Source of the DNA: Tahibacter soli
Lineage (GTDB): Bacteria; Pseudomonadota; Gammaproteobacteria; Xanthomonadales; Rhodanobacteraceae
DNA: 64,000 nt
Reading direction: 5' to 3'
NCBI RefSeq assembly: GCF_025717065.2
Contig: NZ_JAOVZO020000018.1
Span: forward strand, 248,001 to 312,000
The notes under the pieces are model-generated. The model made no database searches, was not told the DNA's origin, and was given only the letters and a program-made list of their open reading frames with translations. Below, piece after piece: positions 40,142-49,155 of the stretch; position 1 is the first letter of the stretch, and every line of letters begins with the position of its first letter. Both the position numbers and the translations under genes were made by a program.

Positions 40142-40276
40142 CCCTCTCCCCCAAGCCTGCTTGGGGGAGAGGGCCGGGGCGACGAGGCGACGCCCGGCTG
40201 TTCGTCGAGCGCAACGCAGGTTCAGCGGCACCCCCTCAACCCATCCTTCTCCCCCAAGCAAGCTTGGAGGAGAAGG
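40142..40276. repeat. Double-hairpin repeat, copy B
   Basis: Two hairpins with the same core as the unit at 34857-34990: CCCTCTCCCCCAAGC/GCTTGGGGGAGAGGG (40142-40173) and CCTTCTCCCCCAAGC/GCTTGGAGGAGAAGG with one mismatch (40245-40276). About 70 bases separate them. It lies upstream of the sugar dehydrogenase gene and downstream of the hypothetical gene at 40315, so here it would terminate only the latter. Confidence 0.7.
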
Positions 40277-40314
40277 AGTCGTGATTTTCAACGCCACGCA
40301 AGGTTCGAACCGAA

Positions 40315-40839
40315 CTACGCCCGGCTTCCGCTTTGTGGATTTATTCCGATCGGCGCGGCGATATCGCCGACCATCGCCTCGACCGACACGCCCGCGCCCG
40401 GCAGCCGATGCCACTGCGGATCGTCCGGCGTCACGCGCAGCATATATGCCCAGTGCACCACGAGCACCGGTCCCGCGCCCGACGACATCTGCATCTCGAA
40501 GCGCGGATCGCCCTGCCCCCCGATCGAACCCGTGCCGATCGTCGTCGAACCGTCGCCGTGTACAAACGTGATGTGCACCCGCCCTTGCGGCGTGACGCTC
40601 GCGAAGAACGTCATGTCGTTCTTGCCCGACGCGTCGGGCTCGCTGCCGGCCGGCGTCACGAGCGCCGACGCGACACCCCAGAAGTACCCGTCGGCGTAAC
40701 CGGCGATCGACCACACCGTCTGGTCGATCACCGGCTCGAAGCGATTGCCCGGCAGCGTGCGCAGCGCGGGCATGCAGGCGGCAGCGCAGTACCAGTACGT
40801 GCCGGCAAGCCAGGCGTAGTCTGTGCGCGGCGGCGTCAT
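40315..40839 (-). CDS. Hypothetical protein, beta-rich
   Basis: 174 residues from ATG 40839 with GGGGGAA five bases upstream. It has no signal peptide. The sequence alternates short strands: YAWLAGTYWYCAAACMPALR, VWSIAGYADGYFWGVASALV, MTFFASVTPQGRVHITFVHG, PVLVVHWAYMLRVTPDD. It has a lipocalin-like feel (GTYW start, beta strands), but no family is certain. It lies downstream of aceE on the same strand but beyond a terminator hairpin, so it is probably expressed on its own. Confidence 0.65.
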   Translation of the reverse strand: MTPPRTDYAWLAGTYWYCAAACMPALRTLPGNRFEPVIDQTVWSIAGYADGYFWGVASALVTPAGSEPDASGKNDMTFFASVTPQGRVHITFVHGDGSTTIGTGSIGGQGDPRFEMQMSSGAGPVLVVHWAYMLRVTPDDPQWHRLPGAGVSVEAMVGDIAAPIGINPQSGSRA

Positions 40840-40905
40840 CGGATTCCCCCGGAATCAGGTTCCGCCATTTTGCAGCGAATTGTACTTTTCCGCAACACGG
40901 GAACG

Positions 40906-40932
40906 ACGAGGCCCGGACATGCCGGGCCTCGT
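40906..40932 (-). terminator. Hairpin terminator after aceE
   Basis: A perfect 11-bp stem ACGAGGCCCGG/CCGGGCCTCGT with a five-base loop lies 22 bases beyond the aceE stop. The following bases on the minus strand are only moderately T-rich, so it may need Rho or act as a stabiliser. Confidence 0.65.
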
Positions 40933-40954
40933 TCGAACGCGTTGTCGCGGCAGA

Positions 40955-43639
40955 TCAGACCCCGACCGGGCTCGCCTTCTCGACGTCGATCTTCCATTCC
41001 TTCGCCGCGCGCGCGACGTCCTTCGCGTGCATCTTGCCTTCCTGCGCGAGCGCGGCGATCGCCGCATGCGCGATGTAGTAGCGGTCGACTTCGAAGAACC
41101 GGCGCAGGTTCGCGCGCGTGTCCGAGCGGCCGTAGCCGTCGGTGCCGAGCACGGTGTAGCGCTTGCCTTCGGGCATGAACGCGCGGATCTGGTCGGCGTA
41201 CTGGCGCACGTAGTCGGTCGCGGCGATCGCCGGACCCGCGCGATCCTTCAGCTGCGACGTCACGTACGCGACACGCGGTTCGGCTTCCGGATGCAGGCGG
41301 TTCCAGCGCTCGGCTTCGTAGCCGTCCTTGCGCAGTTCAGAGAAGCTCGGGCAGCTCCAGATGTCGCTGGTGACGCCGAATTCCTTCTCCAGCAGCTCGG
41401 CCGCGAAGATCACTTCGCGCAGGATCGTGCCCGAGCCGAACAGCTGCACGTGCGGCGCGTTCTTCTTCGGCTTGCCGCCGTCCTTGAACAGGTACATGCC
41501 CTTGATGATGCCGTCCTCGGCGCCCTGCGGCATGTCCGGGTGGCTGTAGTTCTCGTTCATCACGGTCACGTAGTAGTACGTGTCCTCCTGCTCGGTCAGC
41601 ATGCGGCGCACGCCGTCCTGCAGCACGACCGCCACTTCGTAGCTGAAGGTCGGATCGTAGGCGCGGCAGTTCGGAATCACGCCGGCCAGCAGATGGCTGT
41701 GACCGTCTTCGTGCTGCAGGCCTTCGCCGTTCAACGTCGTGCGGCCCGACGTGCCGCCGACGAGGAAGCCGCGCGCGCGCATGTCGCCGGCCGCCCAGCA
41801 CAGGTCGCCGACGCGCTGCATGCCGAACATCGAATAGAAGATGAAGAACGGCAGCATCGGCAGGTTGTTCGTGCTGTAGCTCGTCGCCGCGGCGATCCAG
41901 CTGCACGTCGCGCCGGCCTCGGTGATGCCTTCCTGCAGCACCTGGCCGCTCGTGTCTTCGCGGTAGTACAGGAGCTGGTCGGAGTCCTGCGGCTTGTACT
42001 TCTGGCCGAACGGCGCGTAGATGCCGATCTGGCGGAACATGCCTTCCATGCCGAACGTGCGCGCCTCGTCGGCGACGATCGGCACGATGCGCGGACCGAT
42101 CGTCTTGTCGCGCAGCAGGAGGTTCAGGCCGCGCACGAACGCCATGGTCGTGGAGATTTCGCGCTCGCCGCTGCCCTTGGTGATCTGCTCGAGCGCGGAC
42201 AGTTCCGGCACCGGCAGCGACTCGCTCTTCTGGCGGCGCTGCGGCAGCGAGCCGCCGAGCGCCGCGCGGCGCTCGAGCATGTATTTGACTTCCGGCGAAT
42301 CCTTGCCGGGGTGATAGAACGGCACGTCGCCGATCTTGTCGTCGCCGATGGGGATGTTGAAGCGGTCGCGGAATGCGCGCACCGCCTCGTCGTCCATCTT
42401 CTTCTGCTGGTGCGTGATGTTCATCGACTCGCCGGCGCCGCCCATGCCGTAGCCCTTGACGGTCTTGGCGAGGATCACGGTCGGCCGGCCGTTCGTCGAC
42501 ATCGCTTCGGCGTACGCGGCGTAGACCTTGTGCGGATCGTGGCCGCCGCGGTTCAGGCGCCAGATGTCCTCGTCCGACAGGTTGGCGACCATTTCCTTGA
42601 GCTCGGGGTACTTGCCGAAGAAATGCTCGCGCGTGTACGCGCCGCCGAACGCCTTGCACGCCTGGTATTCGCCGTCGACGGTTTCCATCATCAGGCGGCG
42701 CAGCGTGCCCTTGGTGTCGCGCGCGAGCAGCGGATCCCAGTACGAGCCCCACACCACCTTGACGACGTTCCAGCCGGCGCCGCGGAACACGCCTTCGAGT
42801 TCCTGGATGATCTTGCCGTTGCCGCGCACCGGACCGTCCAGGCGCTGCAGATTGCAATTGATGACAAAGACGAGATTGTCCAGTTTTTCGCGACCGGCCA
42901 GCGAAATCGCGCCGAGCGATTCGGGCTCGTCGGTTTCGCCGTCGCCCATGAAGCACCACACCTTGCGGTCGCTCGCGGGCATCATTTCGCGGTGTTCGAG
43001 GTACTTCCAGAAGCGCGCCTGGTAGATCGCCATGATGGGACCCAGCCCCATCGAGACGGTCGGCGTCTGCCAGAAGTCGGGCATCAGCCACGGATGCGGA
43101 TACGACGACAGGCCGCCGCCGTCCACTTCCATGCGATAGCGGTCGAGCTGCGATTCGTCGATGCGGCCTTCGAGGAACGCGCGCGCGTAGATGCCCGGGC
43201 TCGAATGGCCCTGCACGTACAGGAGGTCGCCCGGATGGCTCTCGCTCGGCGCACGCCAGAAATGGTTGAAGCCGACGTCGTACAACGTCGCCGAGGACGC
43301 GAAGCTCGCGATATGGCCGCCGAGCTCGCCCGGCTTGCGATTGGCGCGCACGACGGTCGCGAGCGCGTTCCAGCGGATCAGCGAACGGATGCGCCATTCC
43401 ATCGCGGCGTCGCCCGGATTGCGCTTTTCCAGATGTGTCGGAATGGTATTGATGTACTCGGTCGTCGGCTGGAACGGCAGATGGCCGCCGGCCCGGCGGG
43501 TCGCCTCGACCATGCGTTCGAGCAGGTAATGCGCGCGGTCCGGGCCGTCGGCGCCGATCACGGCGTTCAACGCGTCGATCCATTCCTGGGTTTCGACCGG
43601 ATCGAGATCCTGGTTCAAGATGTCTTGCAGCATGTTCAC
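40955..43639 (-). CDS. aceE: Pyruvate dehydrogenase E1 component (homodimeric type)
   Basis: 894 residues; converts pyruvate with thiamine diphosphate and passes the acetyl group to lipoyl E2. The ThDP motif is visible as GDGETDEPESLGAISLA followed by NLVFVINCNLQRLDGPVRGN. Other family blocks are YVQGHSSPGIYARAFLEGR, KTVKGYGMGGAGESMNITHQ and EGEGLQHEDGHSH-like NGEGLQHEDGHSHLLAG. The GTG start at 43639 is chosen because GGAGGG lies six bases before it; an in-frame ATG two codons on is less well spaced. aceF and lpd are not adjacent. LipA/LipB, needed for E2, are encoded at 6.6-8.3 kb. Confidence 0.97.
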   Translation of the reverse strand: MNMLQDILNQDLDPVETQEWIDALNAVIGADGPDRAHYLLERMVEATRRAGGHLPFQPTTEYINTIPTHLEKRNPGDAAMEWRIRSLIRWNALATVVRANRKPGELGGHIASFASSATLYDVGFNHFWRAPSESHPGDLLYVQGHSSPGIYARAFLEGRIDESQLDRYRMEVDGGGLSSYPHPWLMPDFWQTPTVSMGLGPIMAIYQARFWKYLEHREMMPASDRKVWCFMGDGETDEPESLGAISLAGREKLDNLVFVINCNLQRLDGPVRGNGKIIQELEGVFRGAGWNVVKVVWGSYWDPLLARDTKGTLRRLMMETVDGEYQACKAFGGAYTREHFFGKYPELKEMVANLSDEDIWRLNRGGHDPHKVYAAYAEAMSTNGRPTVILAKTVKGYGMGGAGESMNITHQQKKMDDEAVRAFRDRFNIPIGDDKIGDVPFYHPGKDSPEVKYMLERRAALGGSLPQRRQKSESLPVPELSALEQITKGSGEREISTTMAFVRGLNLLLRDKTIGPRIVPIVADEARTFGMEGMFRQIGIYAPFGQKYKPQDSDQLLYYREDTSGQVLQEGITEAGATCSWIAAATSYSTNNLPMLPFFIFYSMFGMQRVGDLCWAAGDMRARGFLVGGTSGRTTLNGEGLQHEDGHSHLLAGVIPNCRAYDPTFSYEVAVVLQDGVRRMLTEQEDTYYYVTVMNENYSHPDMPQGAEDGIIKGMYLFKDGGKPKKNAPHVQLFGSGTILREVIFAAELLEKEFGVTSDIWSCPSFSELRKDGYEAERWNRLHPEAEPRVAYVTSQLKDRAGPAIAATDYVRQYADQIRAFMPEGKRYTVLGTDGYGRSDTRANLRRFFEVDRYYIAHAAIAALAQEGKMHAKDVARAAKEWKIDVEKASPVGV

Positions 43640-43817
43640 GGCTTACCCTCCACGAACGCCGTCCGACTGGGATGAACGCGGCGCTCTTTGCTGTTGTCGT
43701 CGTCGAAAGCAATGGCGCGGGCCAACGACCTGCGCAACAGGTCAAGTCTAGCCGTACGGTTCGAATCTGCCTATCGAACGAACGTTTAGGGTGTGCCGCG
43801 ATGCGGCACGAAGCCGC

Positions 43818-43842
43818 GGCGCGAACCGTCGCGGTTCGCGCC
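43818..43842 (-). terminator. Strong hairpin after maeB
   Basis: A perfect 11-bp stem GGCGCGAACCG/CGGTTCGCGCC with a three-base loop lies 16 bases past the maeB stop. A second small hairpin GTGCCGC/GCGGCAC is next to it at about 43794-43809. No T-run follows, so termination may be Rho-assisted. Confidence 0.55.
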
Positions 43843-43857
43843 GGTCGCGCCGCCGGA

Positions 43858-46164
43858 TCAGCCGAGGATGGCGGCGCCGAGCTTGGCCTGCCCGCGAATC
43901 TGCGCCTCGACGCAGGCGATGGCGGTCATGTTGAGCACGCGGCGCACGGTCGCCGACGGCGTCAGCACGTGCACGGGCTTGGAGACGCCCATCAGGATCG
44001 GGCCGAGCACGACGCCGTCGGTCATCGCGCGCGTCATGTTGAACGCGATGTTCGCCGAGTCGAGATTCGGGAACGCGAACACGTTCGCGCAGCCCGACAG
44101 CTGCGAGTTCGGGAAGATGCGCTGTCGGATTTCCTCGTTCATCGCCGCGTCGGCCTGCATCTCGCCTTCGATCTCGAGCTTCGGCGCGCGCTTGCGCACG
44201 ATTTCGAGCACGCGGCGCATCTTGCACGCGTTCGGCGTTTCGGCGCTGCCGAAGTTCGAATGCGACAGCAGCGCGATCTTCGGATGGATGCCGAACAGCT
44301 TCAGGCGGATCGCGGCCTGCAGCACCGCCTCGGCGATGTCTTCGGCGCACGGGTCGGGCTGCACGTGCGTGTCGAGATAGAAGAACACGCCCTTGTCGTT
44401 GAACACGGCCGACATCGACGACGGCTTGTCGACGCCGGCGTCGAGACCGATCACCTCGCGGATGTACGCAAGCTTCTTGCCGTAGCGGCCGACGACGCCG
44501 CAGATCAGCGCGTCGGCTTCGCCGCGCTCGACCATCAGCGCCGCGATCACCGTAGAGCGCGAACGCACGACGGCCTTGGCCAGCGCCGGCGTCATGCCGC
44601 GGCGTTCCATCAGGCGATGGTAGTGCTGCCAGTAGTCGTTGAAGCGCGGATCGTCGTTGATGTTGCACAGGTCGAAGTCGACGCCGGCCTTGATGCGCAG
44701 GCCGATGCGCTCGATGCGCTTGTTGATGACGTCGGGCCGGCCGATCAGGATCGGCCGCGCGAGGCCCTCGTCGACGACGACCTGCACCGCGCGCAGCACC
44801 GTTTCTTCTTCGCCTTCGGCGTACGCGACGCGCTTGGGGTCGGCCTTCGCGCGATCGAACACCGGCTTCATGATGAGGCCGGTGCGGAACACGAAGCTCG
44901 TGAGCTTTTCGCGATACGCGACGGGGTCGGGGATCGGGCGCGTCGCGACGCCGGAAATCGTCGCGGCGTGCGCGACGGCCGGCGCGAGTTCGACCAGCAG
45001 GCGCGGATCGAACGGCTGCGGAATCAGATAGTCGGCGCCGAACGACAGCGGCTTGCCGCCGTACGCTCGCGCGGCGACGTCGCTGACTTCGCGCCGCGCG
45101 AGCGCGGCGATCGCATGCACGCAGGCGACCTTCATCGCTTCGTTGATCGTCGTGGCGCCGACGTCGAGCGCGCCGCGGAAGATGTACGGAAAGCACAACG
45201 CGTTGTTGACCTGGTTCGGATAGTCCGAACGGCCGGTCGCGATGATCGCGTCGGGGCGGACCGACCGGGCGAGCTCCGGCAGGATCTCCGGCGTCGGATT
45301 GGCCAGCGCGAGAATCACCGGCCGTTCGGCCATCGTCGCGACCATGTCGGGCTTGAGCACGCCGCCGGCCGACAGGCCGAGGAAGATGTCGGCACCGACG
45401 ACGATCTCGGCGAGGCTGCGCGCGGACGTGGCGCGCGCGTAGCGCGACTTCGCCTCGTCCATGTCTTCGGTGCGACCTTCGAAGACGACGCCGAATTTGT
45501 CCGCGACGAGGATGTTCTCGGGCTTCACGCCGAGCTGCACGAGCATGTCGAGGCAGGCGATGCCGGCCGCGCCGGCGCCGGAGCACGCGACGCGCACCTT
45601 GCCGATGTCCTTGCCGGTGACCTTGAGCGCGTTGATCACGGCGGCGCCGACGATGATCGCGGTGCCGTGCTGGTCGTCGTGGAAAACCGGAATTTTTACT
45701 CTTTCGCGCAGCTTGCGCTCGACGACGAAGCATTCGGGCGCCTTGATGTCTTCAAGGTTGATGCCGCCGAACGTCGGTTCGAGGCTCGCGATGATGTCGA
45801 CGAGCTTGTCCGGGTCGAGTTCGTCGATTTCGATGTCGAACACGTCGATGCCGGCGAACTTCTGGAACAGCACGCCCTTGCCTTCCATCACCGGCTTCGC
45901 CGCGAGCGGGCCGATCGCGCCCAGGCCCAGCACGGCGGTGCCGTTCGTGATCACGGCCACGAGGTTGCCGCGCGCGGTGACGGTCGATACCTCGTTCGGA
46001 TCGTCGACGATCGCCTCGCACGCGGCGGCGACGCCGGGCGAGTACGCGAGCGCGAGATCGCGCTGCGTGAGCATCGATTTGGTCGGTGTGACCTTGATCT
46101 TTCCGGCGGGGGCCTGGCGGTGGTAGTCGAGCGCGGCTTGCTTGAGTTCTTCTGAGTTCGACAT
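43858..46164 (-). CDS. maeB: NADP-dependent malic enzyme with phosphotransacetylase-like domain
   Basis: 768 residues from ATG 46164 ([20 protein letters not shown]). The N-terminal malic-enzyme domain shows [47 protein letters not shown] and a Rossmann [13 protein letters not shown]. The C-terminal third is a PTA-like domain ([46 protein letters not shown]) that binds acetyl-CoA as a regulator rather than acting as an enzyme. It decarboxylates malate to pyruvate with NADPH production, upstream of aceE in metabolism. Confidence 0.96.
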   Translation of the reverse strand: MSNSEELKQAALDYHRQAPAGKIKVTPTKSMLTQRDLALAYSPGVAAACEAIVDDPNEVSTVTARGNLVAVITNGTAVLGLGAIGPLAAKPVMEGKGVLFQKFAGIDVFDIEIDELDPDKLVDIIASLEPTFGGINLEDIKAPECFVVERKLRERVKIPVFHDDQHGTAIIVGAAVINALKVTGKDIGKVRVACSGAGAAGIACLDMLVQLGVKPENILVADKFGVVFEGRTEDMDEAKSRYARATSARSLAEIVVGADIFLGLSAGGVLKPDMVATMAERPVILALANPTPEILPELARSVRPDAIIATGRSDYPNQVNNALCFPYIFRGALDVGATTINEAMKVACVHAIAALARREVSDVAARAYGGKPLSFGADYLIPQPFDPRLLVELAPAVAHAATISGVATRPIPDPVAYREKLTSFVFRTGLIMKPVFDRAKADPKRVAYAEGEEETVLRAVQVVVDEGLARPILIGRPDVINKRIERIGLRIKAGVDFDLCNINDDPRFNDYWQHYHRLMERRGMTPALAKAVVRSRSTVIAALMVERGEADALICGVVGRYGKKLAYIREVIGLDAGVDKPSSMSAVFNDKGVFFYLDTHVQPDPCAEDIAEAVLQAAIRLKLFGIHPKIALLSHSNFGSAETPNACKMRRVLEIVRKRAPKLEIEGEMQADAAMNEEIRQRIFPNSQLSGCANVFAFPNLDSANIAFNMTRAMTDGVVLGPILMGVSKPVHVLTPSATVRRVLNMTAIACVEAQIRGQAKLGAAILG

Positions 46165-46673
46165 GGGCGATGGCGCGCGCAAATGCTTGCCGCGCAACGA
46201 CTTAGGGCGGGCGCAGGAATATAGCACAGGCGCCCGTGCCGCCCGGCCGCGAAACTATGCGCGTATCGCATGGTTCGATGACGGCGCCGCGCGACCGCGG
46301 CTCGCGGCGCGCTTTCGGGAAAGGTGGACTTCGCGCGGCGCAAGACGCGGCGTAGTGGCGTGCGGGAAAAAACGGGCGTCGCGCGACGGCGGGGGAAAGA
46401 GGCTAACGATGGCCTTCGCGCGGCGCCTCCCGTGAAATGGACGGGAGCAACGAAAGCGCGATGCGAGGCGGCGCGGATGACACGGCGACCGTCCTGATCG
46501 CCGTATCCGGGCCCAATGTGCGCACCGTGACGCTGCGCATGCTACCCCCTGGAGATTCGCGGCGCGGCGATCATCCGATCGCTGCGCCTGAAGTCCCGGC
46601 TAGGTTAGACCCGGCAATGGCGTTGCGCACATCGGTCACATTTTTTTGCACTCGGCGACGATCCGTATCCGAC
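46165..46673. other. Intergenic region upstream of maeB (509 bp), no gene supported
   Basis: The right-hand side of maeB has a TATATT on the minus strand (46218-46223) that could be its -10 box; no good -35 was found. The rest is GC-rich with short open frames on both strands that lack ribosome binding sites and have no recognisable domains. A run of seven T near 46641-46647 on the plus strand has no convincing stem before it. Confidence 0.5.
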
Positions 46674-47951
46674 TCACAATCCGAGTACGAGATCCTCCGC
46701 TTCGACATGCGCCATGCGAATGTGGTTGGCGAACAGCGAGAACGCGAGCATGCCGGCAAGCCCGTTCGCGCGGCGCGCCCACGGCGGCAGGTACATCGGC
46801 TGCGCGATGTAGCCCGATGAAAAATACGGCTCCAGCGCGATCACGTCGTGCAGCGCCATCTTGCCCGCGAACAACGCCCTGCACAGCGACAGGCGCCGGT
46901 TCTTCAACGCCCAGCGAAAGAACGTGTGGACGGTCATCAGGCCGTGCAGGTACACATTGTCCTTGGTGAACGCCGCGCCGCCGGTCACCGGCACGCCGCG
47001 AAACACGCGCTGCGCCGACGAGAAGCTGTCGGCTTCGGTCTGGCCCGAATCGAGGAAGTAGCGGAACACCTCGATGAAGTCGGCGCCGCCGAGCGCCATG
47101 TGGATCGCGACGATGCGCAGCGAAATGCGCTTCATCCGCTCGATGTCGATAGAGCCGGACATCAGCTCGGCGAATACCGCGAGCCCTTCCTGCGTCGCGG
47201 TGACGCGGGGCGACGAACGCGACAGCGACTTGAGGTTCGGCTGCTCGCGACCGTTGAGACCCGTCAGCGAATGCACGAACGCTTCGTGCTCGATCAGCTG
47301 GTGGCGATCGTACTCGGTGAAACAGGTGGCCGAGCGCAGGCGGATGCGCGTCGGGCCGGCCGCGGCCTTGGCGATCAGGTCGGGGTCGATCTCCACGTCC
47401 ACTTTGTGCGAATGGAAGAACGCGTCGAGCTGCTGCTGCAGTTCGAGGCGCAGCACTTCGGCCGGAATGCAGTAGTCGGCGTCGCGGCTGCCGAGTTCCT
47501 GATCGAACTCTCCGGCAAGGCCGATGAAGTGCCTCGCGGCGTCGAGGTTCGTCAGTTCCGATCCGGCGAGGAGATCGCCGGGGCGTCCGTACAAGCGGAT
47601 CGAATGTCCGGTGATCGCCGGCGTGCCGACCGCATCGAGCAGTTCCGTCGCGATGCGCCACGATTCGGCGCTGCTGCGCAGGTATTTGCCGACCGGATGG
47701 CCCGGGTCGGCTTCGTGCGCGATCGCGGCGAGTTCGGCGCGTTCGCCGGCGAGTCCGGGCGCGCGGTATTCGATATGCGGCAACCGGCGTTCGCCGCGCT
47801 GCCAGTCGTCGCAGAAGCGCTGTTGCGCCGAAGCGGGCCAGCTCACCGCCTGCAGCAGGCGGATGCCGCGCGTCGCGGCGACGAGGCGCCGGTCCAGCGC
47901 CGTGCAACGTTCGAGGATGCGCTCCTCGCCGGAATCGAGTATGGCCACCAT
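46674..47951 (-). CDS. DUF1704/QEGLA-motif metallopeptidase-like protein
   Basis: 425 residues. The signature of the 'flavohemoglobin expression-modulating QEGLA motif' family is clear: a metal-binding H-E-x3-H (LIEHEAFVHSLTGLNGREQP) and TQEGLAVFAELMSGSIDIER. Relatives include eukaryotic MATCAP tubulin carboxypeptidases, so a carboxypeptidase activity is likely. Other conserved segments are YCIPAEVLRLELQQQLDAFF and GGAAFTKDNVYLHGLMTVHTFF. The start is ATG 47951, 49 bases after rsgA on the same strand, so the two may share a message. The bacterial substrate is unknown. Confidence 0.9.
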   Translation of the reverse strand: MVAILDSGEERILERCTALDRRLVAATRGIRLLQAVSWPASAQQRFCDDWQRGERRLPHIEYRAPGLAGERAELAAIAHEADPGHPVGKYLRSSAESWRIATELLDAVGTPAITGHSIRLYGRPGDLLAGSELTNLDAARHFIGLAGEFDQELGSRDADYCIPAEVLRLELQQQLDAFFHSHKVDVEIDPDLIAKAAAGPTRIRLRSATCFTEYDRHQLIEHEAFVHSLTGLNGREQPNLKSLSRSSPRVTATQEGLAVFAELMSGSIDIERMKRISLRIVAIHMALGGADFIEVFRYFLDSGQTEADSFSSAQRVFRGVPVTGGAAFTKDNVYLHGLMTVHTFFRWALKNRRLSLCRALFAGKMALHDVIALEPYFSSGYIAQPMYLPPWARRANGLAGMLAFSLFANHIRMAHVEAEDLVLGL

Positions 47952-48000
47952 GGCCCGAATATAGCGCGGCGACGCGACAACCGAACGTGATGCGACGAGG

Positions 48001-49080
48001 CTAGCGCCGCCCGTACTTTCCCTTGAGCCGCTGCCCGAGCGCCTTGTTCGCGACGTGCGGTTCGCCCTTGCGCTTGAGCTGCGCTTCGAGATTCGCCGCC
48101 TGCACGTCGAGTTCGCCGCGCAGTTTCTGGTAGCTGGCCCAGCGCTCGTCCGACAGATCGCCCGCGTCGAGCGCCGCGCGCACGGCGCAGCCGGGTTCGC
48201 TCTGGTGCGCGCAGTCGCCGAAGCGGCACTGCGCGGCGAGCGCGTCGATGTCGGCGAACTGGCCGGCGTCGAGGTCTTCCTCGCCGGTGAGTTTCAGTTC
48301 GCGCATGCCGGGCGTGTCGATCAGGCAGCCGCCCTGCGGCAGCGAGATCAGCGCACGGAACGTCGTGGTGTGGCGCCCGCGGCTGTCGTTCGCGCGCACT
48401 TCGTTCGTCGCCATGCGTTCGCGGCCGAGCAGCGTATTGGTCAGCGTCGACTTGCCGACGCCCGACGAACCCACGACGACGACGGTCTGCCCGGGCCCGA
48501 TATACGGATGCAGCACCCCGAGACTGGCGGCGTCCTTGGCGTTGACCGGATGGATTTCGACGTCGGGCAGCACGTCCATGACGTCGGCCATGACCGCCTC
48601 GAGGTCTTCGTGGCGATCGGCCTTGGTCAGCACGACGACGCAGTGCGCGCCCGACGCCTGCACCAGCGCAAGATAGCGTTCGAGGCGGCGCGGATTGAAA
48701 TCGCCGTCGAGGCCCATCAGCACCATCACCGTATCGACGTTCGTGGCGATCAGCTGGCGCTGGTAGCGCTCGCCGGCCGCCGCGCGGGTCAGCGCGGCGT
48801 GGCGCGGCAGGATCGTTTCGATCTGCACCGGGTTGCCGGGCTTGAGCAGCACGAAGTCGCCGACGGCCGGGCGTTCGGTGGGATCGAGCGAGCGTTTGAG
48901 GAACCGCGGCGCCGGCTGGACGGTGGATTCTTCTTCGCCGTCGTGCACGACGTAGCCGTTGCGATGCTGGATCAGGACGCGGGCGGGCCGGTGGTCGGAC
49001 GGGGCGTCGTCGGGCAGCGCGATTTCGTCGCGCCAGCCGATCGCGGCGAGACGGGCGCGCTGTTCGGGAGTTAACTGCAT
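48001..49080 (-). CDS. rsgA: Small ribosomal subunit biogenesis GTPase RsgA
   Basis: 359 residues. Circularly permuted GTPase: the OB-fold N-terminus (NGYVVHDGEEESTVQPAPRF), then G4 TKAD (VVLTKADRHED), G1 VVGSSGVGKSTLTNTLLG, G3 DTPGMREL, and a C-terminal zinc-knuckle CRFGDCAHQSEPGC. It checks 30S maturation by releasing late factors. It starts cleanly at MQLTPEQRARL. It is separated from the upstream adaptor gene by a strong terminator, so it must have its own promoter close by. Confidence 0.96.
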   Translation of the reverse strand: MQLTPEQRARLAAIGWRDEIALPDDAPSDHRPARVLIQHRNGYVVHDGEEESTVQPAPRFLKRSLDPTERPAVGDFVLLKPGNPVQIETILPRHAALTRAAAGERYQRQLIATNVDTVMVLMGLDGDFNPRRLERYLALVQASGAHCVVVLTKADRHEDLEAVMADVMDVLPDVEIHPVNAKDAASLGVLHPYIGPGQTVVVVGSSGVGKSTLTNTLLGRERMATNEVRANDSRGRHTTTFRALISLPQGGCLIDTPGMRELKLTGEEDLDAGQFADIDALAAQCRFGDCAHQSEPGCAVRAALDAGDLSDERWASYQKLRGELDVQAANLEAQLKRKGEPHVANKALGQRLKGKYGRR

Positions 49081-49090
49081 GGCCCGATTC

Positions 49091-49124
49091 TAAAAGAAAA
49101 CCCGGAGCCTTCCTGGCTCCGGGC
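49091..49124 (-). terminator. Rho-independent terminator after the RND adaptor gene
   Basis: On the minus strand a 9-bp GC-rich stem CCCGGAGCC/GGCTCCGGG with a five-base loop is followed by TTTTCTTTT. This is a classic intrinsic terminator, placed 32 bases after the adaptor stop and just before rsgA. Confidence 0.85.
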
Positions 49125-49155
49125 TTCGTCCCGACCTGAAACGAAAGTCAAAACC

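Noticed and set aside
31778-40839. Possible homology between the secreted protein at 31778 and the hypothetical protein at 40315
   Set aside because: Both are beta-rich with several Trp/Tyr, but no shared motif could be aligned by eye.
40823-43675. 950-codon open frame on the plus strand
   Set aside because: Antisense to aceE, which has a complete set of family motifs; the plus frame has no recognisable domain or ribosome binding site.
46437-46820. Short plus-strand open frame in the maeB-peptidase gap
   Set aside because: No ribosome binding site, no domain, and its 3' part is antisense to the QEGLA-type gene.
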